Positions 1 to 5,875 of a stretch of 7,332 bases of DNA are shown piece after piece. Under the pieces are notes generated by a model that was not told where the DNA came from, did not search any database, and worked only from the letters and a program-made list of their open reading frames with translations. Origin of the DNA: an uncultured Butyrivibrio sp. (lineage in GTDB: Bacteria > Bacillota > Clostridia > Lachnospirales > Lachnospiraceae); contig CAJTON010000010.1 in NCBI GenBank assembly GCA_910577605.1, positions 14,543-21,874 on the forward strand. Direction: 5' to 3'. The stretch's first letter is position 1, and each line of letters opens with the position of its first letter. A program made the translations under genes and the position numbers.

Positions 1-62
1 GCTATCATAGCGATACACGCCTGACCGCAGGAAGTAAAATTGATTTGTTTTACAAGTTTCAT
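1..62 (-). CDS. N-terminus of a C39/papain-like cysteine peptidase-type protein (partial, runs off the window)
   Basis: Seen: on the minus strand an ATG at 62-60 opens a frame that stays open to the window edge, giving about 20 residues that begin MKLVKQINFTSCGQACIAMI. An AGAGG-type ribosome binding site lies just upstream, and the ATG is 13 nt after the stop of the XRE regulator, so the two genes are probably one transcript. Family knowledge: C39 and related papain-fold peptidases start with a Gln (oxyanion hole) six residues before the catalytic Cys in a C-G-x-A-C context. Here Q6 and C12 have exactly that spacing, and C12-G-Q-A-C16 fits. Inference: the gene encodes a C39-like cysteine peptidase or peptidase-like protein. 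The His and Asp of the active site, and any membrane or transporter domains, lie outside the window, so substrate and activity cannot be judged. There is no signal peptide at the N-terminus, so the start looks cytoplasmic. Confidence 0.65.
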   Translation of the reverse strand, partial: MKLVKQINFTSCGQACIAMI

Positions 63-75
63 TTCGTTATACCTC

Positions 76-816
76 TCAAAGCCATGAAAAATTTGTGAAT
101 GCGCCGGTCTTGCAGACGCAGTTTGTATTGACGTATATATCCATGCAGGTTTGTCCGTTCTGCTCATATACATATTCAAAGCAGGAGACCTCGCCGTTTG
201 AATTTTCTTTGAATCCGTTTGTCTGCAAATGTTCAAGAATTTTTTTGTAGCCATTCGGAATCCTCTCAAACGCCGCCGCAAACGGGTCGTACACTGTGAT
301 CGCCGCGTATACGGCGTCGGGCTGGTACGCGTATTCTACGCCGGGGCATTCTGTCTTAAATCCGTCGGGCAGTATATAAGCCGAGACATAGCCTCTAAGC
401 CCGAATCTGTTCTGAAGCTCGGAAGACACGGCCATGAAATCCCAGCCGATCCTTTTGGCGTCGGGATATGTATCGAGCAGTCCCGAACGTTTTGCCCACG
501 CATCCATATATCCGTTGACGTCATTTTCGGGGTTGGGTGTGACCATCACATATCTTGCCATATAAAATCCATTCAGTTTCTTGGTCGTTATTTCGGAATA
601 AATTTTTTCGCTGCCTTTCATATCTTCGCGGACCAGAGCGTCTAGCTTGCAGGAAAAAATATCGCACAGCGCCGTCAGTTTACCGAGTTCGGGAACGATT
701 TCATCCGCTTCCCATTTGGACACAGTCTGGCGCGATACTGACATCTCATAAGCCAGCTGCTCCTGTGAGATCCTTTTTTGCCTGCGCAGATATTGAATGT
801 TTTTTCCTAAGCTCAT
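76..816 (-). CDS. XRE-family transcriptional regulator with GyrI-like C-terminal effector-binding domain
   Basis: A 246-residue protein that probably binds DNA at its own promoter and senses a ligand. Residues about 5-60 form a Cro/C1-type helix-turn-helix: KNIQYLRRQKRISQEQLAYE, then the recognition helix SRQTVSKWE (28-36), then PELGKLTALCDIF. Residues about 80-240 look like a GyrI-like/AraC-type effector-binding domain: an opening beta strand (MARYVMVTP), a middle region with FGLRGYVSAYILPDGF, and the C-terminal FEYVYEQNGQTCMDIYV strand pair typical of this fold. The open frame extends 51 codons further upstream, but the ATG at 816 is chosen because AGGAGG sits 7 nt before it and the protein then starts directly at the HTH. 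It is followed after 13 nt by the C39-like gene, which suggests co-transcription. Inverted repeats lie in the upstream region. The ligand is unknown. The domain assignment is by eye: sure for the HTH, moderate for GyrI-like. Confidence 0.9.
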   Translation of the reverse strand: MSLGKNIQYLRRQKRISQEQLAYEMSVSRQTVSKWEADEIVPELGKLTALCDIFSCKLDALVREDMKGSEKIYSEITTKKLNGFYMARYVMVTPNPENDVNGYMDAWAKRSGLLDTYPDAKRIGWDFMAVSSELQNRFGLRGYVSAYILPDGFKTECPGVEYAYQPDAVYAAITVYDPFAAAFERIPNGYKKILEHLQTNGFKENSNGEVSCFEYVYEQNGQTCMDIYVNTNCVCKTGAFTNFSWL

Positions 817-823
817 GGTATTA

Positions 824-830
824 TCCTCCT
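824..830 (-). promoter_or_regulatory. Ribosome binding site that fixes the XRE regulator start
   Basis: On the minus strand this reads AGGAGGA, seven nucleotides before the ATG at 816. No comparable site precedes the far upstream ATG at 969, so the shorter protein is preferred. Confidence 0.85.
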
Positions 831-838
831 GATATTTT

Positions 839-868
839 ATTTTACATCGGTTTACCGACGTTTGCCAT
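839..868 (-). promoter_or_regulatory. Candidate promoter of the XRE regulator
   Basis: Minus-strand -35 ATGGCA (868-863, 4/6 match to consensus), 18-bp spacer, -10 TAAAAT (844-839, 5/6). The spacer contains the TCGGT/ACCGA dyad, as expected of an autoregulated promoter. The transcript would start almost at the ribosome binding site, giving a leader of only about 15 nt. A second candidate lies further upstream on the same strand: TTGATA (1027-1022), 18 bp, TAATAT (1003-998). Neither is proven. Confidence 0.4.
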
Positions 869-890
869 ACTTTTATTTTGGCATAAACCG
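847..890. promoter_or_regulatory. Nested inverted repeats, candidate operator
   Basis: Three dyads overlap here. TCGGT-TT-ACCGA is at 847-858. TGCCA (863-867) and TGGCA (879-883) are separated by 11 bp. CGGTTTA (848-854) pairs with TAAACCG (884-890), enclosing the second dyad. They overlap the candidate promoter of the XRE gene. Dimeric XRE regulators commonly bind such dyads next to their own gene, so autoregulation is a reasonable inference. The binding protein is not shown by sequence. Confidence 0.45.
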
Positions 891-1057
891 GAACAGAAAA
901 CCACCGCCCGCAAGTAGCATTTTGCAGCGCCTGTGTCGCCTGACGCTTTACATTAATAAAATAAATCATAAATTTCCGATTAAGAGCGCGTTTCTGTATA
1001 TTACTTTAATCTAGTGCTGATTATCAACAAAATAAAGGGCGCAAGCAAAATGGGACG

Positions 1058-1087
1058 TTGACAATTACATATTTCTAATAGTATAAT
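1058..1087 (+). promoter_or_regulatory. Consensus sigma-A promoter for the secreted protein/lipoprotein unit
   Basis: TTGACA at 1058-1063 and TATAAT at 1082-1087, both perfect matches, with an 18-bp spacer. Transcription would start near 1094, leaving an AT-rich leader of about 78 nt before the ATG at 1172. It is the only clear promoter for the genes at 1172-3204. Confidence 0.85.
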
Positions 1088-1160
1088 AATATCATAAATC
1101 TTAATATATTAGAGAGTTTTGTAAAAATATTTTGATAAATATAATGAGAGAATGGAGGTC

Positions 1161-1165
1161 AGGAG
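1161..1165 (+). promoter_or_regulatory. Ribosome binding site of the interrupted secreted-protein gene
   Basis: AGGAG six nucleotides before the ATG at 1172, with an additional GGAGG at 1154-1158. This shows that the ancestral start is at 1172. The ATG at 1271, after the in-frame stop, is preceded only by an A-rich stretch without a recognisable site. Confidence 0.8.
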
Positions 1166-1171
1166 AAAAAT

Positions 1172-1246
1172 ATGAAAAAAATATTTATTATTATTAATAT
1201 CTTTTTTATATCCTGTTTTAGTATGGGTGTAAACACATATGCTTGA
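1172..1246 (+). pseudogene. Signal-peptide fragment ending at an in-frame TGA (5' part of the broken gene at 1172-2329)
   Basis: From the ATG at 1172 the frame encodes 24 residues and then TGA at 1244-1246. The peptide is a good export signal: MKK, a long hydrophobic stretch (IFIIINIFFI), and a possible signal peptidase I site T-Y-A at residues 22-24. A less likely lipobox is FISC at residues 12-15. After the TGA the same frame continues (HENNIEKN, then M at 1271) without another stop to 2329. The fragment therefore belongs to the downstream coding region, and the TGA falls one codon after the predicted cleavage site. TGA is a normal stop in this genome: it ends clpX and the XRE gene. The likely explanations are a nonsense mutation (for example from TGG, CGA or AGA), a sequence error, or inefficient readthrough. 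Confidence 0.7.
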
Positions 1247-1270
1247 CATGAAAATAATATTGAAAAAAAT

Positions 1271-2329
1271 ATGTATTACCAAATTACACCGGATGACGCG
1301 GAATGGAGTGATTTTCAGACCACGGAAGAAATGTATAAAGCGTGTCAGATTGACATAGAAATTCTTAAAGGTATGGATACCGAAGAGTTGGTTAAGGCTG
1401 TTGCGGATTATCCTCTTATGGTGAATATTTACGCATATGACAGTATGGAACAGGGGATGGAGGCGGTCGGGAGACATTTTGACGGTATTAACGAGCTTTT
1501 GGATAGAAATGACGCAATAAACGGTATATGCTCCTATTTGGAAAAAATCTCAGATAGAGAGAGGGCTGAAAAAATCGGCGATGATTTTGGGCTGAAATGT
1601 GATTATTGCATGACGCTGATTGATTATACTTACCAAAAACAAAATTATATCAGCGATTCCGCTGCAAAAAGAATAATGGACGTTTATAAAGAAATTGAAG
1701 TATTAAGAGATGACGGAGTAGTGTCGGAAGGATATGTTTCTTTTGATTATCTGCGCGATTTGAGTATTGAAAGTTATTTGAACAGCGGTATCAAAAGAGC
1801 GCCGATCAAAGACATCATAGATACAGATATATCAACAAACGTAAAATCGGTTGGGACACAAACAGTATATACCCCTAAAGGGACCAAAATGACGTTGACG
1901 AAATATGAGTTCGTAAGCTCGTCCGCAGCCGCGTATATTAATAAACAGATGGACGCGACGTATCCTAATGCAGTTCGTTTTGCGCCCGCGTCGGCACATT
2001 ATAACTGTCATTCGTATGCATGGTACAGTGCGTCTGCGTATAATTTATGCTGGATGGAGCCGGAGCAGGCGTTGCTGTATATTGCTGACGGCAGTTATTC
2101 CGCCGTTACAAACTTTAATAATATTGTCGGAGTCAAGGCACAGTACATGGATAAAAACAATCGGTTTATTCATTCGGCTATCGTGTCGTCCCAAAGCTCA
2201 GTCGATCTTTCTTCTCTTAAACAGGGAATCGGGATCGAGGTTAAATCAAAATGGGGAATGGCGGGATTGTATAAGCACAGCGCGGCATATTCTCCTTACG
2301 ATATAGGAATATTGCTTTTCTATAAATAA
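1271..2329 (+). CDS. Body of a secreted protein with NCHSYAWY motif, probably NlpC/P60- or CHAP-like; 5' end lost to an in-frame stop
   Basis: 352 residues from the first ATG after the stop at 1244-1246; the original gene starts at 1172 and would encode 385 codons. Residues 1-195 are acidic and mostly helical, with no family I recognise. The C-terminal part carries NCHSYAWYS (Cys246), FIHSAIV (His301) and KWGMAGLYKHSAAYSPY (His336). This Cys-then-His order, with H followed by a beta strand, resembles NlpC/P60, CHAP and other papain-fold hydrolases, and similar NCHSYAWYS proteins occur in Firmicutes as uncharacterised secreted proteins (recalled family pattern, not a search). Activity is inference. 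No ribosome binding site precedes 1271, so without readthrough the product would be weakly made and remain in the cytoplasm. Codons are visibly more AT-rich than in tig-clpX, suggesting an accessory gene. The lipoprotein gene follows after 23 nt. Confidence 0.75.
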   Translation: MYYQITPDDAEWSDFQTTEEMYKACQIDIEILKGMDTEELVKAVADYPLMVNIYAYDSMEQGMEAVGRHFDGINELLDRNDAINGICSYLEKISDRERAEKIGDDFGLKCDYCMTLIDYTYQKQNYISDSAAKRIMDVYKEIEVLRDDGVVSEGYVSFDYLRDLSIESYLNSGIKRAPIKDIIDTDISTNVKSVGTQTVYTPKGTKMTLTKYEFVSSSAAAYINKQMDATYPNAVRFAPASAHYNCHSYAWYSASAYNLCWMEPEQALLYIADGSYSAVTNFNNIVGVKAQYMDKNNRFIHSAIVSSQSSVDLSSLKQGIGIEVKSKWGMAGLYKHSAAYSPYDIGILLFYK

Positions 2330-2352
2330 AAATTTCGCGGGAGGCGGCTATT

Positions 2353-3204
2353 ATGAAAAAAATCTGTCTTATTTTTCTTCTTGCATCAATCTTGCTTTTA
2401 AGTTCCTGCACTAAGGTGAGCAGCAGCGCAAAGGGCGCGTTGGGACTAATTGACGGTAGCGAGAAACAGAGCGTGTTCGACAAGAGCGAAAGGCTGACGG
2501 CTGACGGTCTGGGCTTGGGAGCGTCGGCTGTAAGCGGCGGGATCTCCTTTGATTACGAGGGGGCGGCGTTTTACGGCGGCTTCATATATATTCCTTATAC
2601 GGTTTCAGGCTATGACGGCGTGACGTTTCCGGATCTGCAAGTATCGCTTGATGACAGGCAGGAGGGACCTTACTATATTGACGGGGAGTTTGACGGAAAC
2701 GGCATGATAAAGGGCGCGTTTTACCTGCCCATGCGTGAATATAAGGATTCCGTCAGGCTGAAGGTATCCGGCTTTTCCGACGGGCAGGAAGCGCCGTTTG
2801 GCAGCTGGGAAACGGGAATCGCCGTGAAAAATGTGTCCGCTAATCTGCTGGAGCTTGAGCCGGAGGAGGAAAAAACGGTAAACGTATTTGACGCGGAATA
2901 CAGCATCAAAAAGATTTCGCTCACGGATTTCTGCATACGGATGGAATGCAGGCTGAAATCTAACAATGCCATGACAGAGAAGGAATGGATGGACAGGATA
3001 ACCTCTTCGGAATCGACGGGAAAGAGCGGTTATTATGATTCCTATGTACAGGTGCTTTATAAGGACGGAACAGTGTCGCCCAGATACGAATATTCTCTGA
3101 CGGATCATAACGTTATGTGGGCATGGTTTATGGAGGAAGGGCAGATAGACTCCGAAAATGTCAGGGCGGTTTATATTGGCGGCAGAGAGTTCATTGTTGA
3201 GTAA
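2353..3204 (+). CDS. Putative lipoprotein of unknown function
   Basis: 283 residues. The N-terminus is a lipoprotein signal: MKK, a hydrophobic core (LIFLLASILLL) and lipobox L16-S-S-C19, so the mature protein should be lipid-anchored on the outer face of the membrane from Cys19. GGGAGG at 2339-2344 lies 8 nt before the ATG. The mature part is rich in Gly, Asp and aromatic residues with alternating hydrophobic stretches (FIYIPYTVSGYDGVTF, SVRLKVSGF, YSIKKISLTDFCIRMECRL), which suggests beta-sandwich domains. Weak resemblance to Ig-like regions of DUF4179/DUF5643-type surface proteins is an impression only. I do not recognise the family. It is 23 nt after the NCHSYAWY gene, shares its promoter at 1058, and ends 17 nt before a strong terminator, so the two form one unit. 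A role beside the secreted protein is plausible but unproven. Confidence 0.85.
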   Translation: MKKICLIFLLASILLLSSCTKVSSSAKGALGLIDGSEKQSVFDKSERLTADGLGLGASAVSGGISFDYEGAAFYGGFIYIPYTVSGYDGVTFPDLQVSLDDRQEGPYYIDGEFDGNGMIKGAFYLPMREYKDSVRLKVSGFSDGQEAPFGSWETGIAVKNVSANLLELEPEEEKTVNVFDAEYSIKKISLTDFCIRMECRLKSNNAMTEKEWMDRITSSESTGKSGYYDSYVQVLYKDGTVSPRYEYSLTDHNVMWAWFMEEGQIDSENVRAVYIGGREFIVE

Positions 3205-3215
3205 GGGATTACAGC

Positions 3216-3258
3216 AAAAAGAGCGGGCTGTACATTTCTGTACAGTCCGCTTTTTTGC
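3216..3258. terminator. Bidirectional intrinsic terminator
   Basis: A 13-bp stem (3222-3234 with 3239-3251, one G-T pair) with loop TTTC. It is followed by T at 3251-3256 on the plus strand and by a five-T run on the minus strand (A at 3216-3220). It sits between convergent genes, 17 nt after the lipoprotein stop and about 55 nt after the stop of the zinc-ribbon gene, and can end both transcripts. Confidence 0.9.
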
Positions 3259-3309
3259 TTAGTCTTAACTGTAAAACGGCATTGCGACAGTCCGGCTTTG
3301 ACCCTGTGT

Positions 3310-3684
3310 TCAAAGACCCGCCGCGGCGTTTACGCACGATAACATGAACGAGAACGGCGATGAAAGCAGAGCGATAAGGCTTAAAACAAAGCCCGCTATG
3401 GCAAGCCCGTAAAGCCTTCTTCTTTTGGACATGCCTATCGCGTTGAAAATAATTCCTAGTATTGAAAGAATAACAGTCAGCACGGCGGCGGTGGCGAAAA
3501 AGGAATAAGCCGCTATCGCCAGAATGAAACCGGCTATCGCAAAGCCGCAGCCTCCCCTTCGTACCTCGGTCTGAGGCTGATTGTATATGTACGCCTGCTT
3601 GACTATCCTTGTTCCGCAGCTTGAGCAGAATTCTGCGTCCACAGGGATTTCTTTTTTGCACACAGGGCAGATCATGGTTGACAT
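3310..3684 (-). CDS. Zinc-ribbon membrane protein (DUF4190-like)
   Basis: 124 residues. The N-terminus is a zinc ribbon, C6-P-V-C9 and C20-S-S-C23, likely binding one zinc ion in the cytoplasm. A short linker (about residues 28-44, ending RRGG) leads to two or three hydrophobic segments: about 46-62 (GFAIAGFILAIAAYSFF), 64-82 (ATAAVLTVILSILGIIF) and 91-115 after the basic stretch SKRRR. The pattern of Gly-rich helices and RRRLYGLAIAGFVLSLIALL resembles DUF4190-type proteins, which often carry such ribbons in Firmicutes. No catalytic motif is visible and the function is unknown. The ATG at 3684 is chosen over the in-frame ATG three codons later because GGAGG lies 7 nt before it. The gene is alone, with its own promoter at 3730-3759 and the shared terminator downstream. 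Confidence 0.9.
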   Translation of the reverse strand: MSTMICPVCKKEIPVDAEFCSSCGTRIVKQAYIYNQPQTEVRRGGCGFAIAGFILAIAAYSFFATAAVLTVILSILGIIFNAIGMSKRRRLYGLAIAGFVLSLIALLSSPFSFMLSCVNAAAGL

Positions 3685-3729
3685 AAGAGTACCTCCGTCC
3701 GGAAAATTTATCCGTTAGTATTTTTTTTC

Positions 3730-3759
3730 ATTATATTATGATATTCTTTATAACGTCAA
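3730..3759 (-). promoter_or_regulatory. Promoter of the zinc-ribbon gene
   Basis: Minus-strand TTGACG (3759-3754) and TATAAT (3735-3730) with an 18-bp spacer. Only one base differs from the sigma-A consensus. A T/A-rich leader of about 40 nt leads to the ATG at 3684. Confidence 0.8.
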
Positions 3760-3805
3760 GTAATATTATCTTTGCGGCTTAAGAAACCGAAATTCCTTAC
3801 ATTTA

Positions 3806-3835
3806 TTGACATTTATAAAAAACCTGTGGTATAAT
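3806..3835 (+). promoter_or_regulatory. Consensus extended -10 promoter of the tig-clpP-clpX-lon operon
   Basis: TTGACA at 3806-3811 and TATAAT at 3830-3835, both perfect, with an 18-bp spacer. TGG directly before the -10 gives an extended -10 element. Transcription should start near 3842. I see no CIRCE repeat and no CtsR-type heptanucleotide repeat around it, so heat-shock repressor control is not evident. The leader has a small hairpin ACCGC-TGC-GCGGT at 3848-3860 and AAGGAGG at 3883-3889. Confidence 0.9.
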
Positions 3836-3900
3836 CTCCACTGTATGACCGCTGCGCGGTAAGGTGCCGGTCCGTTCATCGTAAGGAGGAAATTTATAAG

Positions 3901-5214
3901 ATGAGTTTTACAGTAGAAAATTTAGAGAAAAATATGGCAAAGATTACCATTGAGGTACCTGCGGAGGAGTTTGAAAAAGCGCTCCAGAAGGCATATGAGA
4001 AGCAGAAGGGCAAGATTTCTCTTAACGGTTTCAGAAAGGGCAAAGCTCCCCGCGCGGTTATAGAGAAAGTTTACGGCGCGGGAATATTTTATGAGGACGC
4101 CGCCAATATTCTTATACCGGACGCGTATTCGGAGGCGGCCAATGAGAGTAAGCTCGATATAGTTGCCCAGCCGGAGATAGACCTTGTTCAGATCGAGAAG
4201 GGCAAACCCTTCATTTTTACGGCTGAGGTCACTCTTAAACCCGACGTTATTCTTGGAGATTATATCGGAGTCGAGATCGAAAAGACCGAGACCAAGGTTA
4301 CGGCTGACGACGTTAAGGCGGAGCTTGAGAAGGTAAGGGAACAGAACTCAAGACTTGTAAGCGTTACGAACAGGGCTGTTAAGGATAAAGACCAGACGAT
4401 AATCGATTTTGAAGGCTTCGTTGACGGAACTGCTTTCGAGGGCGGAAAGGGAACGGATTATCCGCTGACTATCGGCTCCCATTCCTTTATTGATAATTTT
4501 GAGGAGCAGCTTATCGGCGCGAAGATCGGCAGCGAGGTTGAGGTAAACGTGACCTTCCCTGAGAATTATCAGGCGGCGGAGCTTGCGGGAAAACCCGCTC
4601 TTTTCAAGGTAACGGTAAAGGAGATAAAGGTTAAGGAGCTTCCCAAGCTTGACGACGAATTTGCCAAGGAAGTATCCGAGTTCGACACTCTTTCCGATTA
4701 TAAAGCCGATTTAAAGAAACAGCTTACGGACAAGAAGAAAGAGGAAGCAAAGAACGAGAAGAGGTCGAAAGCCGTAGCAAAGGCGGTCGCCAACGCTTCG
4801 ATCGATATTCCCGAGGCAATGATCAAAGCTCAGGTGAACAATATGGTGAACGAAATGGCTCAGAGATTCCAGATGCAGGGACTTTCCATTGAGCAGTATT
4901 TACAGTATACAGGCTCCGATCCTCAGGCATTCATGGAGAGCTTAAGACCCGAGGCGGAGACAAGGATCAGGAACAGCCTTGTTCTTGAGGCGGTAGTAAA
5001 GGCTGAGAACATTGAAGTTACCGATAAGGATTACGAAGACGAGATCGCCAGAATGGCAGAGATGTACAAGATGGAGACCGATAAGGTAAAGGAAATGCTC
5101 GGAGAGGCGGAAGAAGAGCAGATACGCGGAGACCTTGCGGTGCAGAAGGCCGCTGAGCTTATCGCGGACAAGGCGGTTGAAGCTGCCCCCCGCAAAGGCG
5201 GAGTGATCTTATAG
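3901..5214 (+). CDS. tig: Trigger factor (ribosome-associated chaperone and peptidyl-prolyl isomerase)
   Basis: Cytoplasmic chaperone that binds the ribosome near the exit tunnel and shields nascent chains. It has 437 residues, close to the 432 of E. coli. Residues 1 to about 115 form the ribosome-binding domain with the signature G43-F-R-K-G-K-A-P50, at the same position as in E. coli. Residues about 160-245 are the FKBP-type isomerase domain (TIIDFEGFVDGTAFEGG, LTIGSHSFIDNFEEQLIG, then VTFPENY). The rest is the helical, charged C-terminal arm that cradles substrates (KKEEAKNEKRSKAVAKAVAN, PEAMIKAQVNNMVNEMAQRF). The start is supported by AAGGAGG 11 nt upstream. It is the first gene of the operon: clpP begins 63 nt after its stop, with no terminator seen between them. 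Coupling a folding chaperone with Clp and Lon proteases is the standard Clostridia arrangement. Confidence 0.98.
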   Translation: MSFTVENLEKNMAKITIEVPAEEFEKALQKAYEKQKGKISLNGFRKGKAPRAVIEKVYGAGIFYEDAANILIPDAYSEAANESKLDIVAQPEIDLVQIEKGKPFIFTAEVTLKPDVILGDYIGVEIEKTETKVTADDVKAELEKVREQNSRLVSVTNRAVKDKDQTIIDFEGFVDGTAFEGGKGTDYPLTIGSHSFIDNFEEQLIGAKIGSEVEVNVTFPENYQAAELAGKPALFKVTVKEIKVKELPKLDDEFAKEVSEFDTLSDYKADLKKQLTDKKKEEAKNEKRSKAVAKAVANASIDIPEAMIKAQVNNMVNEMAQRFQMQGLSIEQYLQYTGSDPQAFMESLRPEAETRIRNSLVLEAVVKAENIEVTDKDYEDEIARMAEMYKMETDKVKEMLGEAEEEQIRGDLAVQKAAELIADKAVEAAPRKGGVIL

Positions 5215-5277
5215 TATTTTTAAATGAAAACCCCGTACGGCATACAGTGACCGGCGGGAATATTAAGGAGGTATAGT

Positions 5278-5862
5278 ATGAGTTTAGTACCTTATGTCGT
5301 TGAACAGACAAGCCGAGGAGAGAGATCGTATGATATTTATTCAAGGCTTCTTAAAGACAGGATAGTTTTTCTCGGAGAGGAGGTAAGCGACGCGTCGGCG
5401 AGCATAGTCGTTGCGCAGCTTCTTTTCCTTGAGTCGGAGGACCCCGGCAAGGATATACATCTTTATATCAACAGTCCGGGCGGCTCGGTGACGGCGGGAA
5501 TGGCGATCTACGATACCATGCAGTATATAAAATGCGACGTTTCGACCACTTGTATAGGCATGGCGGCGAGCATGGGCGCGTTCCTGCTTGCGGGAGGAGC
5601 GAAGGGCAAGCGCTATGCGCTTCCCAACGCCGAGGTTATGATACACCAGCCCAGCGGCGGTTCAAAGGGAATGGCGTCGGATATGAAGATAGTAGCCGAC
5701 CATATTCTCAGGACCAAGGCAAAGCTCAACGAGATTCTTGCCGCTAATACGGGAAAGCCGATAGAGATAATCGAGCGCGATACGGACAGGGACAATTACA
5801 TGACGGCGCAGGAGGCGGTCGAGTACGGAATCATTGACAGCGTCATGGAAAAAAGAGCGTAG
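5278..5862 (+). CDS. clpP: ATP-dependent Clp protease proteolytic subunit
   Basis: Serine protease subunit of 194 residues, the usual length, which assembles into a 14-mer barrel and cuts proteins delivered by ClpX or ClpC. The catalytic triad is visible: Ser98 in GMAASMGAFLL, His123 in EVMIHQPSGG and Asp172 in DTDRDNY, each one position later than in B. subtilis ClpP (97/122/171). The oxyanion and substrate-binding stretch INSPGGSVTAG is at 64-74. The N-terminus (MSLVPYVVEQTSRGERSYDIYSRLL) is typical, with a very short propeptide if any. The ATG follows AAGGAGG by 6 nt. It lies between tig and clpX. A gap of 105 nt with a strong hairpin separates it from clpX. No promoter is evident in front of clpP, so it is probably read from the tig promoter. 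Confidence 0.98.
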   Translation: MSLVPYVVEQTSRGERSYDIYSRLLKDRIVFLGEEVSDASASIVVAQLLFLESEDPGKDIHLYINSPGGSVTAGMAIYDTMQYIKCDVSTTCIGMAASMGAFLLAGGAKGKRYALPNAEVMIHQPSGGSKGMASDMKIVADHILRTKAKLNEILAANTGKPIEIIERDTDRDNYMTAQEAVEYGIIDSVMEKRA

Positions 5863-5875
5863 CAAGGCTTAGAAT

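Larger units (their letters stand above)
817..1171. other. Divergent intergenic region (355 bp)
   Basis: No gene is supported here. From left to right it holds the regulator's ribosome binding site, candidate promoter and inverted repeats (824-890), an unremarkable stretch (891-1057) with a second weak leftward promoter candidate at 998-1027, a consensus rightward promoter (1058-1087), and a very AT-rich leader of about 80 nt for the gene at 1172. The leader contains two short AT palindromes (TAATATATTA at 1102-1111 and AAAATATTTT at 1124-1133). Confidence 0.7.

Noticed and set aside
817..969. 51-codon N-terminal extension of the XRE regulator frame up to an ATG at 969
   Set aside because: No ribosome binding site at 969, the extension covers the promoter and inverted repeats, and the HTH begins right after the well-supported ATG at 816.
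1244..1246. TGA read as selenocysteine or as tryptophan by a changed genetic code
   Set aside because: The residue follows a signal peptide with no redox motif, no stem-loop of the SECIS type is evident just downstream, and TGA ends clpX and the XRE gene normally.
1243..1275. TTGACA at 1243-1248 as an internal promoter
   Set aside because: No -10 box at 16-18 bp; the nearest TATGTA is 21 bp away and inside the coding region. The hexamer simply includes the TGA codon.
1109..1477. Minus-strand frame of 122 codons across the leader and start of the secreted-protein gene
   Set aside because: It overlaps the signal peptide region antisense and its translation matches no family; it arises from AT-rich sequence.
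3296..3315. CTTTGA/TCAAAG inverted repeat at the end of the zinc-ribbon gene
   Set aside because: Only 6 bp with an 8-nt loop and no T-run on either side; the stronger terminator at 3216-3258 explains the ending.
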